Of a stretch of DNA of 10,187 nt, positions 1 through 10,118 are shown piece after piece. This DNA is from Deltaproteobacteria bacterium (GTDB lineage: Bacteria > Myxococcota_A > UBA9160 > JAFDET01). Within the stretch, counting starts at the first letter, position 1. The number at the start of each line of letters is the position of its first letter. Under the pieces are notes generated by a model. It saw nothing but the letters and a program-made list of their open reading frames with translations. It made no database searches and was not told the origin of the DNA. The translations under genes and the position numbers were made by a program. The stretch is from contig JAFDET010000108.1 of assembly GCA_019310195.1 (NCBI GenBank), forward strand, positions 1-10,187, read 5' to 3'.

Positions 1-1793
<1,793 letters not shown>

Positions 1794-1815
1794 CACCCGG
1801 AACCATACGCAAGAT

Positions 1816-1837
1816 GGGGGTTATCGCCACTACCCCC
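1816..1837. other. 6-bp hairpin in the recQ leader
   Basis: GGGGGT (1816-1821) and ACCCCC (1832-1837) are exact inverse complements around a 10-base loop, 22 bases upstream of the recQ ATG. There is no T-tract, so it is not a convincing terminator. It could be a leader stem in the lipoprotein-recQ transcript or chance in GC-rich DNA. Confidence 0.25.
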
Positions 1838-1854
1838 TCCGCCGGCAGCCCGCC

Positions 1855-1872
1855 GGGCCCGCTCCGGGGCCC
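1855..1872 (-). terminator. Possible GC stem after the lipoprotein gene, no U-tract
   Basis: Two GGGCCC blocks (1855-1860 and 1867-1872) can pair around a 6-base loop, starting 10 bases past the lipoprotein stop codon on the minus strand. No run of T follows, so it is not a classical intrinsic terminator, and recQ may be read through from upstream. Each half is itself a palindrome, so chance is a real alternative. Confidence 0.22.
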
Positions 1873-1882
1873 CTGGCGCCCT

Positions 1883-2254
1883 CTAGCGCCTGGATGTGTG
1901 CATGGGGCCGAGAACCTTGCCGCCCTTGCGGTGGCAGGTGAACTTGCGTGTGAACTCCAGGCGGCCCTGGACGTCGCAGCGGACCAGCACGTTGTCCGGG
2001 TGGGGCGGCGGCGAGGTGTCCGCCTGGGTGCCCCGGCCCCCCTGGCGGTCGCTTCTCAGGCCGGCCCAGAAGCGCTTGGCGCGCTCCAGGAAGCCGGACG
2101 AGTCCTCCTCGGAGGGCTGCTCCTCCGTCTCGGCCTTGGCCGCTTCCTTGGGGGAGTGCTGCCTCAGCAGTTCCTGACCCGCGTCGATTTCGTCCAGGAC
2201 GAAGCAGCCTCCCAGCAGGAAGGCGATGCTGCACACTGCGATCCAGCGACCCAT
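1883..2254 (-). CDS. Small predicted lipoprotein, function unknown
   Basis: A 123-residue protein with a short lipoprotein signal, MGRWIAVCSIAFLLGGC, ending in a clean lipobox (LGGC; lipidated Cys 17). The residue after the Cys is Phe, not Asp, which in Gram-negatives would favour the outer membrane. After the signal comes an acidic, low-complexity linker rich in Glu, Ser and Pro (about 35-88). A basic C-terminal block with two cysteines (93 and 107) follows, in RCDVQGRLEFTRKFTCHRKG. I do not recognise the family. The frame stays open upstream to 2404, but the signal peptide places the start at ATG 2254, preceded by the G-rich GGGACGGGG. It lies upstream of recQ on the same strand and is divergent from the cyclase gene, with a 61-bp spacer between starts. 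Confidence 0.72.
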   Translation of the reverse strand: MGRWIAVCSIAFLLGGCFVLDEIDAGQELLRQHSPKEAAKAETEEQPSEEDSSGFLERAKRFWAGLRSDRQGGRGTQADTSPPPHPDNVLVRCDVQGRLEFTRKFTCHRKGGKVLGPMHTSRR

Positions 2255-2315
2255 CCCCGTCCCATCGGCGCTCCGGACGGGACGGTTGAGGCGGCAGCCG
2301 GCGGCCCGAGCGCCT

Positions 2316-3482
2316 ATGGTCGCCCGCATGGGGGCGCTCCCGGAGGTCCGGATCCTCGATGCGGTGGACGTGGGGCTGGTGGCCTTCCTGCTCTGGCTCG
2401 CCATCGTCGTGTTGCGCCGCTCCGGCGCGACCCTGGCCCTGGTGGGATTCGCGTTCCTGGGCCTGATCTACCTGGCGGCCCTGCGCTTCCAGTTTCCGCT
2501 CACCGCCAGCCTGCTGCGCGCCTTCTTCGCCGTCTTCGTCATCGTGCTGGTCGTGGTGTTCCAGGACGACCTGCGTCGCATGGTGGAGCAGCTCGGGGTA
2601 TGGGGCCTGCGGCGCCGTGCGCCCACCGCGCCCGAGACCGCGCTGGACGTGCTGGTGCGCAGCGTCACGCGCCTGATCGAGACGCGCCGCGGCGCCTTGC
2701 TGGTGCTGCCGGGCCGCGAGCCCCTGGAGCGCCATCTGGAGGGCGGCGTGAAGCTGGACGCCCGGCTCTCGGAGCCGCTGCTGCTCTCGCTCTTCGACCC
2801 CAACTCGCCCGGGCACGACGGTGCGGTGCTGATCCAGGGCGATCGGATCGCGCGCTTCGCCGTGCACCTTCCCTTGTCGGACAACCGCGGCGCCCTGCGG
2901 GGCGGCGGCACGCGCCACGCCGCGGCGCTGGGCCTGGCGGAGCAGTCCGACTCGCTGGTGGTGGTGGTGTCCGAGGAGCGGGGTGTGGTGTCCCTGGCTC
3001 GCGACGGTCAGCTGACCCCGCTGCCCGGTCCCGAGGCGCTGAGCCAGGAGCTGCGTCAGTTCGCCGCGGGTACGGCGCCGGCTCCCCGCGGCGCGGTGCG
3101 CGGCATCGCCGCGCGCTGGCCGGAGGCCCTGGTCGCCGTGGTGGCGGCGGCGGCCATGTGGCTGGTCGTGGTGCCGGGCGCCAGTGTGGGAGAGGTGGAG
3201 CGCCAGATTCCCGTCGTGGTGGAGAACCTGCCCGAGGGCTTCGAGCTGGAGAAGGTGTCGCCGTCCGAGGTCACGGTGGTGATCGAGGGGCGGCGCAGCC
3301 GTCTCGTCCTGGCGGACATGAACGAGACCGCCCTGCGGGTGGACGCGCTGCTGGTCCAGCTGGGACGCCGCACCTTCACCGTGGGCCCTTCCGACGTGCA
3401 GCACCCCAAGGGCCTGCGCGTGCTGGACGTGTCGCCCAGTCAGATTCGACTTTCGGTGAAGCGGCCGGGCAACGGGTCGTAG
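2316..3482 (+). CDS. cdaA: CdaA-type diadenylate cyclase fused to a YbbR (CdaR-like) domain
   Basis: Membrane-bound synthase of the second messenger c-di-AMP (2 ATP to c-di-AMP plus 2 PPi). With start at ATG 2316 it has 388 residues. Three hydrophobic helices (about 17-34, 37-58, 64-82) match the CdaA N-terminus. The DAC (DisA_N) domain spans about 105-235: RRGALLVL (124-131), GVKLDARLSEPLL (144-156), the DGA motif in SPGHDGAVLI (164-173), LPLSDN (185-190), GTRHAAALG (198-206) and VVVVSEERG (215-223). The usual RHR motif is here RHA. A fourth membrane helix (about 268-287) is followed by one YbbR domain (about 294-384). In Firmicutes CdaA and the multi-YbbR regulator CdaR are separate adjacent genes, so this is a natural fusion with a reduced regulator half. 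ATG 2328 is an equally possible start; neither has a strong Shine-Dalgarno. The MBL gene follows after 10 bp. Confidence 0.9.
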   Translation: MVARMGALPEVRILDAVDVGLVAFLLWLAIVVLRRSGATLALVGFAFLGLIYLAALRFQFPLTASLLRAFFAVFVIVLVVVFQDDLRRMVEQLGVWGLRRRAPTAPETALDVLVRSVTRLIETRRGALLVLPGREPLERHLEGGVKLDARLSEPLLLSLFDPNSPGHDGAVLIQGDRIARFAVHLPLSDNRGALRGGGTRHAAALGLAEQSDSLVVVVSEERGVVSLARDGQLTPLPGPEALSQELRQFAAGTAPAPRGAVRGIAARWPEALVAVVAAAAMWLVVVPGASVGEVERQIPVVVENLPEGFELEKVSPSEVTVVIEGRRSRLVLADMNETALRVDALLVQLGRRTFTVGPSDVQHPKGLRVLDVSPSQIRLSVKRPGNGS

Positions 3483-3492
3483 GGAGATCGTC

Positions 3493-4427
3493 ATGGAGCT
3501 GCGCGAGGTCGCTTCGGGTGTCTATGCCTGTCTCCAGCCCGACCGGGGCTGGGGCTGGAGCAACTCGGGCTTCGTCGCCGGGGGTGGCGGCCTGGTGGTG
3601 GACACGCTGATGGACGTGCGCAGCACCCGGCGCGCCCTCGACCTCTATGCCGGCGTCGCTCCCGGTGCGCCGCGCCGGCTGGTCAACACCCATCACAACG
3701 TGGACCACACCTGGGGCAACCAGCTGCTGCGCGACGCGGAGATCTACGGGCACCGCTTCTGTGCCGAGGCGATGACCCGCGACCTCCCCCCGCATGTGCT
3801 CGAGGCCATGCGAACGGCGCCGGACCTGCCGCCCGGGCTGCGCTGGTTCGCCGACGACCTGAGCGCCTTCGACTTCTCCGACGTGGAGGTCACGCCGCCC
3901 AACCGGTTGGTCGGCGACGAGGGGCTGACTCTGGACCTGGACGGCCGGCCCGCCGAGCTGATCTTCGTGGGCCCCGCCCACACCGGCGGAGACCTGGTGG
4001 TGCACCTGCCCGAGGACGGGGTCGTCTTCGCCGGCGACGTGCTCTTCCAGCACTGCACGCCCATTGGCTGGGAGGGCACCACCGAGCGCTGGTGTGAGGC
4101 GCTGGAGCGCATCGCATCGCTGGCGCCGGTGATCGTGCCCGGTCACGGCGTTCCGTGCGGCGCCGAGGCCGCGCTCGAGCTGAGTGACTACCTGCGTTAC
4201 GTGCTGGACGAGTCGCGGCGCTTCTTCGAGCAGGAGGTGCCGGCAGAGGAGGCGGCGCGCCGCATCGACCTGGGGCCCTACGCCGACTGGAGCCAGCCGG
4301 AGCGCCTGGTCTTCAACGTGGAGCGCGCCTACCGGGAGCTGCAGGGCGGCTCGTGGGACGAGAGCGTAGATACGCTTCCGCTCTTCGAGGCCGCAGTGCG
4401 CCTGCGCCGCCACTGGGACGAGCAGGC

Positions 4428-4431
<4 letters not shown>
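3493..4431 (+). CDS. Metallo-beta-lactamase-fold hydrolase
   Basis: A 312-residue soluble MBL-fold protein with no signal peptide. The metal-ligand pattern is visible: NTHHNVDHTWGN (65-76), giving His 67, Asp 71 and His 72; GPAHTGGD (160-167), giving His 163; FAGDVLF (179-185), giving Asp 182; and PGHG (216-219), giving His 218. The second His of the usual HxHxDH is Asn 69. THxNxDH variants occur in a known group of uncharacterised bacterial MBL hydrolases, so the site may still hold two metals with an altered first site. A helical tail of about 80 residues follows the core. The start is supported by GGGAG 7 bases upstream of the ATG. With 10 bp to the cyclase-YbbR gene it is probably cotranscribed. 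The substrate cannot be read from sequence; hydrolase of a thioester, lactone or phosphodiester are all possible. Confidence 0.85.
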
Positions 4432-6380
<1,949 letters not shown>

Positions 6381-6398
6381 GCCGATCCGGGCGCGGGG

Positions 6399-6500
6399 TT
6401 CAAGCGGGGGGCGTGCGCCTGGGCCTGGCGCGCGACCTCGGCCTCGGGGAAGGCCGGGTCCAAGCGCAGCGCGCTCTCGAAGGCGTGTGCCGCTCCCCGG
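6399..6500 (-). pseudogene. TPR-like trace in the gap after the TPR gene
   Basis: In the 151-bp spacer between the TPR gene stop and the aacS start, the frame one base back from the TPR gene reads AHAFESALRLDPAFPEAEVA and then RQAQAHAPRL. It resembles the second helix of a TPR. It also closely resembles the real C-terminus of the neighbouring gene (RRALELAPFPEEESARRELA), including the shared FPE...AR pattern. No start codon or stop of its own makes sense here; the frame runs on into aacS antisense to nothing useful. Either the 3' end of a lost TPR gene or copy remains here, or a frameshift has cut the upstream gene short. High GC makes helix-like out-of-frame readings common, so confidence is low. 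Confidence 0.3.
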
Positions 6501-6531
6501 CCGGCGGTCTCCGCGGCCGCGTCGACGCCGC

Positions 6532-8919
6532 TCAGCGCGGCGGGCGCGCCTCCTCCAGCTGGGCCAGCTCGCGGCGCGCGCTCTCTTCTTCGGGGAAGGG
6601 GGCCAGCTCCAAGGCGCGTCGCAGCTCGCTCTCCGCGGCCTCGGGCTCGCCGGCGCGGGCCAGCGCCAGGCCCAACCGGTAGTGGATCCCCGGCTCGTCG
6701 GGGGAGGCTTGCGCCGCCTCCTTCAGCGTCGAGAGCGCCTGGTCCGTCTTTCCCGCCGCCAGGTAGGCGCGGCCCAGGGTGTCGAGGATCTGGGCTGAGC
6801 GCAGCCGGGCGGCGGCGCGCTCCGCTAGCGCCAGCGCGCGCTCGGGATCGTCGCCCTCATCGAGCAGCGCCCACGCCAGGTCGTTGGCGGCTCCCGCGTG
6901 GCCCGGATGTCGCGCCAGCACGGCCTCGAGCCGGCGCCGGGCGTCTTCCTTGCGCCCCAGCGCCGTGGCGAGCTGGGCGGCGCGGAATCCGATGTCCGCG
7001 GAGCCGGAGGCGCTGGCGCGATCGATCAGGGCGAAGCCCTCTTCCACCCGACCCGCCTGCACCAGAAGCTCGCCGCGGGCGGCCAGGGCCGGCGCGTAGT
7101 CCGGGTCGATCTCCAGGGTGCGCGTCAAGGCCGCCTCGGCCTCGGCGCTGCGGCCCAGGCCGGACAGGATCCGTGCGCGCAGATCGTGCAGCGCCGCCTC
7201 CTGGGGGTTCCGCGCCAGCGCTGCATCCACCTCGCCGAGCGCGTCGTCCGCGCGATCGGCCTGCACCAGAAGCTGGGCTCGCGTGCGCAGGACCACCACG
7301 TTGGCGGGGTCGCCCAGGTCGAGCCCCACGGCCCCGGTGCGTGCGATGCCGGCGTCTACGCCCTCGGCCCCGGCTTCCAGCTCGGCGAGGGTCGCCACCA
7401 CCAGCGGGTCGGGCCCGACGCCCTCGATCCACAGCTCCAGGCCTCTGCGCGCCGTGGCTGGCTCGCCCTTCGCCTGCTGGGCGCGCGCCGCAACCACCAC
7501 CGCCTCCCCCAACCGGCCGGTCCGGTGGGTTGCGTGCCGCCGGGCGAATGCGATGGCCTCGTCCGGCTGGCCCAGCGCCAGGGCCATGTAGGCGGCGTGG
7601 AGGGCCGCATCGCTGCTGCCGGGCTCGGCGCGGGTGGATTCGCGGTACTCGAAGAGGGCGCGCTTCAGGAGGCCCTGCTGCTCCGCTGCCTGGCCCGCCA
7701 GGAAGCGCGCGCCGGCGTTGTTGGGCCAGGCGCTGAGCCCGCGGTCGAAGGCCTCCAGAGCGCCGCTGGCGTCGCCCTGTACCAGTAGAATCCTGCCGCG
7801 AATCAGCTGCGAGTACACTTCCGGCTGCGCCGTGTCGGCCAGGCGCTGCGCCTCGTCCATGCGACCCAGGTCCACCAGCGAATCGGCCAGGGCGAAGCGC
7901 ATCGGCCCGGGGTCTCCGGTGGCCCGTTGCAGCGCGTTCTCCAGCGCAGCGGTCGCGCTGGCCGCATCGCCCCGCTCCCTGTAGAAGCTGGCGAGCAGCG
8001 ACCAGGCTGCTGCCGAGTCCAGTCGGCGGGCGACTCTTTCCAGCTCCGCCAGGGCCTCGTCGCCGGCGCCCTCGCGCACGCGCAGCATGGACCACGCCCG
8101 GCGCAGCCCCAGGTCGTCGGGAGCGGCTTCGACGGCGCGGCGCAGTGCCGCGCGGGACTTCTCGGGCTTGCCGGCGCGTTCGTAGAACGCGGCCGCCGCC
8201 TGGAGCAGCGTTCCGTGGGCCGGGTCGGTCACCAGGCACGCGTCGTAGCGGTCCTCAGCGCGCGCGGCGTCGCGAAGGTGTGCCTCGTAGAAGTTGGCCA
8301 GTGCTGCGCAGGCACTGCCGCGGAGCAGCGCGTCGTCTTCCGGCACCGCCTGCTGGGCGCGCAGGAAGGTGCGCTCGGCCTCGTTCATGCGTCCCGCGCC
8401 CGCCAGGCAGGTTCCGCTGAGGATGAAAGGCTGGGGATCGTCGGGCGTTGCCTCTGCCAGCAACGCGGCGTCTTCGACACAGCCGGCCGCATCTCCCATG
8501 TGCAGGCGCGCGTTGGCGCGCAGGCGCAGCGCCCCCGGATGATCCGGCCGCCCTTCCAGCACGCGGCCGGCGGCCGCGGCCGCTTCCTCGAAGTTCTGGC
8601 CCGCGAAGAACGCGCTGGCCAGCAGCACGCCCGCTTCTTCGGCGTAGGCCTCGGAGTCCAGCGCGCGGCGTAGCCGCGGGATGGCCAGGCTGGAGTCGCC
8701 GGCGGCGACCAGGGCGGCTCCGAGCCGGAAGTTCGCTTCCTCGTGCTCCGGCTCGCGCTCGAGCACCGACCGCAGCAGCGCAATCGCTTCCTGAGGTCGA
8801 CCGGCCTCACTGGCCCGCCGGGCCTCGGCCAGCTGGTCGTCCAAGCCCGGCGTGCAGGCCAGCGCCACGACCAGCGCGGCGACCCACATGCGGTGCAGCG
8901 CCTTCCGGCGACCTCCCAT
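6532..8919 (-). CDS. Large TPR-repeat lipoprotein
   Basis: A 795-residue protein made almost wholly of tetratricopeptide repeats, a scaffold for protein-protein contacts. The N-terminus MGGRRKALHRMWVAALVVALAC is a short signal ending in a fair lipobox (ALAC, Cys 22), so it is probably anchored to the periplasmic side of a membrane. From about residue 30 to the end, 34-residue helical pairs repeat with TPR marks. Examples are GRPQEAIALLRSVLEREPEH early, GRSAEAEAALTRTLEIDPDY around 600 and GEPEAAESELRRALELAPFP at the end. No catalytic domain is seen. The frame is open up to 9027, but ATG 8919 has GGAGGG 10 bases upstream and gives the signal peptide; ATG 8889 also would. It resembles large TPR lipoproteins associated with exopolysaccharide or export systems, but no such genes flank it and the role stays unassigned. 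It is divergent from the AIR-synthase gene across a repeat-bearing spacer. Confidence 0.88.
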   Translation of the reverse strand: MGGRRKALHRMWVAALVVALACTPGLDDQLAEARRASEAGRPQEAIALLRSVLEREPEHEEANFRLGAALVAAGDSSLAIPRLRRALDSEAYAEEAGVLLASAFFAGQNFEEAAAAAGRVLEGRPDHPGALRLRANARLHMGDAAGCVEDAALLAEATPDDPQPFILSGTCLAGAGRMNEAERTFLRAQQAVPEDDALLRGSACAALANFYEAHLRDAARAEDRYDACLVTDPAHGTLLQAAAAFYERAGKPEKSRAALRRAVEAAPDDLGLRRAWSMLRVREGAGDEALAELERVARRLDSAAAWSLLASFYRERGDAASATAALENALQRATGDPGPMRFALADSLVDLGRMDEAQRLADTAQPEVYSQLIRGRILLVQGDASGALEAFDRGLSAWPNNAGARFLAGQAAEQQGLLKRALFEYRESTRAEPGSSDAALHAAYMALALGQPDEAIAFARRHATHRTGRLGEAVVVAARAQQAKGEPATARRGLELWIEGVGPDPLVVATLAELEAGAEGVDAGIARTGAVGLDLGDPANVVVLRTRAQLLVQADRADDALGEVDAALARNPQEAALHDLRARILSGLGRSAEAEAALTRTLEIDPDYAPALAARGELLVQAGRVEEGFALIDRASASGSADIGFRAAQLATALGRKEDARRRLEAVLARHPGHAGAANDLAWALLDEGDDPERALALAERAAARLRSAQILDTLGRAYLAAGKTDQALSTLKEAAQASPDEPGIHYRLGLALARAGEPEAAESELRRALELAPFPEEESARRELAQLEEARPPR

Positions 8920-8986
8920 GGCAGGCACACCCTCCGGAAGGCCAGCATAGCGCGCCGCCCTTCGGGATTGTCCGGGGGGGACGACG

Positions 8987-9074
8987 TGCGCAGAGGGACG
9001 TTCCTGCGTAACTGCACGGAGTGCCACTCCTGCGCGGAGGGACGTTCCTGCATAACTGCATGGAGTGCCACTCC
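8987..9074. repeat. Two tandem 44-bp direct repeats
   Basis: Copy 1 (8987-9030) and copy 2 (9031-9074) abut exactly and differ at 3 of 44 positions, all transitions. Each contains GGGACGTTCCTGC near its start and ends with GGAGTGCCACTCC, a small 5-bp hairpin with a 3-base loop (9018-9030 and 9062-9074). A few bases of a third unit follow at 9075. The stretch is AT-richer than the flanking genes. It has no coding sense: the 44-bp period is not a multiple of three. It lies in the divergent spacer between the TPR and AIR-synthase genes. Confidence 0.9.
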
Positions 9075-9119
9075 TGCCGCCCAGGACTGGTACTGGATGC
9101 AGTTATGCAGGAACGTCCC
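9039..9119. repeat. Perfect 23-bp inverted repeat with two inner hairpins
   Basis: 9039-9061 (inside direct-repeat copy 2) and 9097-9119 are exact reverse complements over 23 bp, separated by 35 bases. The inner part can form two more small hairpins: GGAGT/ACTCC (9062-9074) and CCAG/CTGG (between 9081 and 9096). The whole could therefore fold into a branched, cloverleaf-like shape. The arm at 8995-9017 in copy 1 could compete for the same partner, with two mismatches. This looks like a dispersed-repeat or non-autonomous mobile element end, or a structured regulatory leader; sequence alone does not decide. Confidence 0.88.
9109..9112 (+). promoter_or_regulatory. Ribosome binding site lying inside the inverted-repeat arm
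   Basis: AGGA sits 10 bases before ATG 9123, within the right arm (9097-9119) of the 23-bp inverted repeat. It is the only Shine-Dalgarno-like run before this start. If the stem forms in the mRNA, this site would be paired and translation reduced. An alternative ATG at 9105 lies in the same arm. Confidence 0.45.
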
Positions 9120-9122
9120 CCA

Positions 9123-10109
9123 ATGCAGGGACTTCTTACCGGCAAGCTGCCTCCGGAGTTGCTGCGGGAGCTTCTGGCCGAGGCGGCGGCCGACGCGCCG
9201 GAGGTCCTTCTGGGGCCGGCCGTGGGAGAGGATGCCTGCGCCATCGAGGTGGGCGGTGGGGTTCTGGTCGCGGCCACCGACCCCATCACCCTGACCGGCG
9301 CCGGCGTTGGCGCTCACTCCGTGGTGATCAACGCCAATGACGTGGCGGTCATGGGTGTGCGCCCGCGCTGGTTCCTGGCGGTGGTCTTGTTGCCCGAGGG
9401 CACCGAGGCAGACGACGTGCGTGCGCTGTTGGCCGGGACCCGACGGGCGCTCGACGCGGTGGGCGCCGTGCTGGTGGGCGGCCACACGGAGGTGACCTCC
9501 GCCGTGGTGCAGCCCGTGGTGGTCGGTCAGATGCTGGGCTTTGCCGCCGACGGGCGTTTCGTTCCCACCGGCGGTGCGGCGCCCGGCCATCGCATCGTGC
9601 AGGTGGGACCGGCGCCGGTAGAGGCGGCCGCGGTGCTCGCCGCCGAGGCGCCGGGTGCCGGCGTGGGGGCGGAAGTTCGGGCGCTGGCGTCGGCTGCGCT
9701 GGAGGATCCCGGCATCTCGGTGGTGGAGGCGGCCCTGGTCGCCGCGGAGCTGGGCGCGCTCGCGCTCCACGACCCCACCGAGGGCGGGCTCTCGTCGGGG
9801 CTCTACGAGCTCGCCGATGCCTCCGGCGTTGCGCTGCAGGTGGACGCCGAGGCCGTGCTCTGGTTCGAGCCCGGGAGGGCGCTGTGCCGGGCGGCCGGCG
9901 CCGATCCCTGGGGTGCGATCGCCTCGGGCGCGCTGCTGGCGGCCTTCGACGCGGATCGCGTGGCAGCCGCACTCGACGCCCTGGCCGCGCGCGGCTTTGC
10001 CGCGCGCGTCGTGGCGCGCGCGGAAGAGGGGAGCGGCGTGAGCTGCGGCGGCGCGCCGTTGCCGCGCTTCGATCGCGACGAAGTGGCGCGGGTCCTGGCG
10101 GAGGGCTGA
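9123..10109 (+). CDS. AIR-synthase-related protein (PurM/HypE-like superfamily)
   Basis: A 328-residue member of the PurM-like ATP-binding superfamily (PurM, HypE, SelD, ThiL). Motifs: N-terminal TGKLPPELL (6-14) followed by LGPAVGEDACAI (30-41) with the phosphate-binding GEDA; ATDPITLTG (51-59); INANDVAVMGVRP (69-81); LVGGHTEVT (117-125); and LHDPTEGGLSSGLYELA (215-231). The TGKLPPE start and NANDVA.MG pattern fit the HypE-like 'AIR synthase-related' group found in archaea and some bacteria. It ends in VARVLAEG and lacks the C-terminal cysteine that carries the cyanide ligand in true HypE, and no hyp genes adjoin. A role in [NiFe]-hydrogenase maturation is therefore not supported. The frame opens at 9021, but that part reads through the repeats; ATG 9123 gives the family-like N-terminus. 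ATG 9105 is the alternative. The gene ends 9 bases before the convergent stop of the next gene. Confidence 0.88.
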   Translation: MQGLLTGKLPPELLRELLAEAAADAPEVLLGPAVGEDACAIEVGGGVLVAATDPITLTGAGVGAHSVVINANDVAVMGVRPRWFLAVVLLPEGTEADDVRALLAGTRRALDAVGAVLVGGHTEVTSAVVQPVVVGQMLGFAADGRFVPTGGAAPGHRIVQVGPAPVEAAAVLAAEAPGAGVGAEVRALASAALEDPGISVVEAALVAAELGALALHDPTEGGLSSGLYELADASGVALQVDAEAVLWFEPGRALCRAAGADPWGAIASGALLAAFDADRVAAALDALAARGFAARVVARAEEGSGVSCGGAPLPRFDRDEVARVLAEG

Positions 10110-10118
10110 GTCCCCGAC

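Noticed and set aside
2255..2315. Divergent promoters between the lipoprotein and cyclase genes
   Set aside because: The 61-bp spacer must hold promoter elements for at least one gene, but I see no -35/-10 pair good enough to name.
1814..3610. A 598-codon plus-strand frame and a 554-codon minus-strand frame (1830-3494) over the cyclase gene
   Set aside because: Neither has domain-like sequence; the DAC, YbbR and lipoprotein readings explain the same DNA.
9001..9080. CxxCH heme-like motifs (NCTECHSC, NCMECHSC) when the repeats are translated on the plus strand
   Set aside because: The two copies fall in different frames because the period is 44 bp, there is no protein around them, and the motif is a by-product of the repeat DNA.
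8987..9119. A CRISPR array
   Set aside because: The two direct copies abut with no spacer between them, the third copy is inverted, and no cas gene is present.
9039..9119. Intrinsic terminator
   Set aside because: The stem is long, but neither strand has a T-run after it, and it lies between the starts of divergent genes.
9021..9122. Extended N-terminus of the AIR-synthase protein from the upstream start
   Set aside because: The added residues are just translated repeat DNA; the family-like N-terminus begins at ATG 9123.
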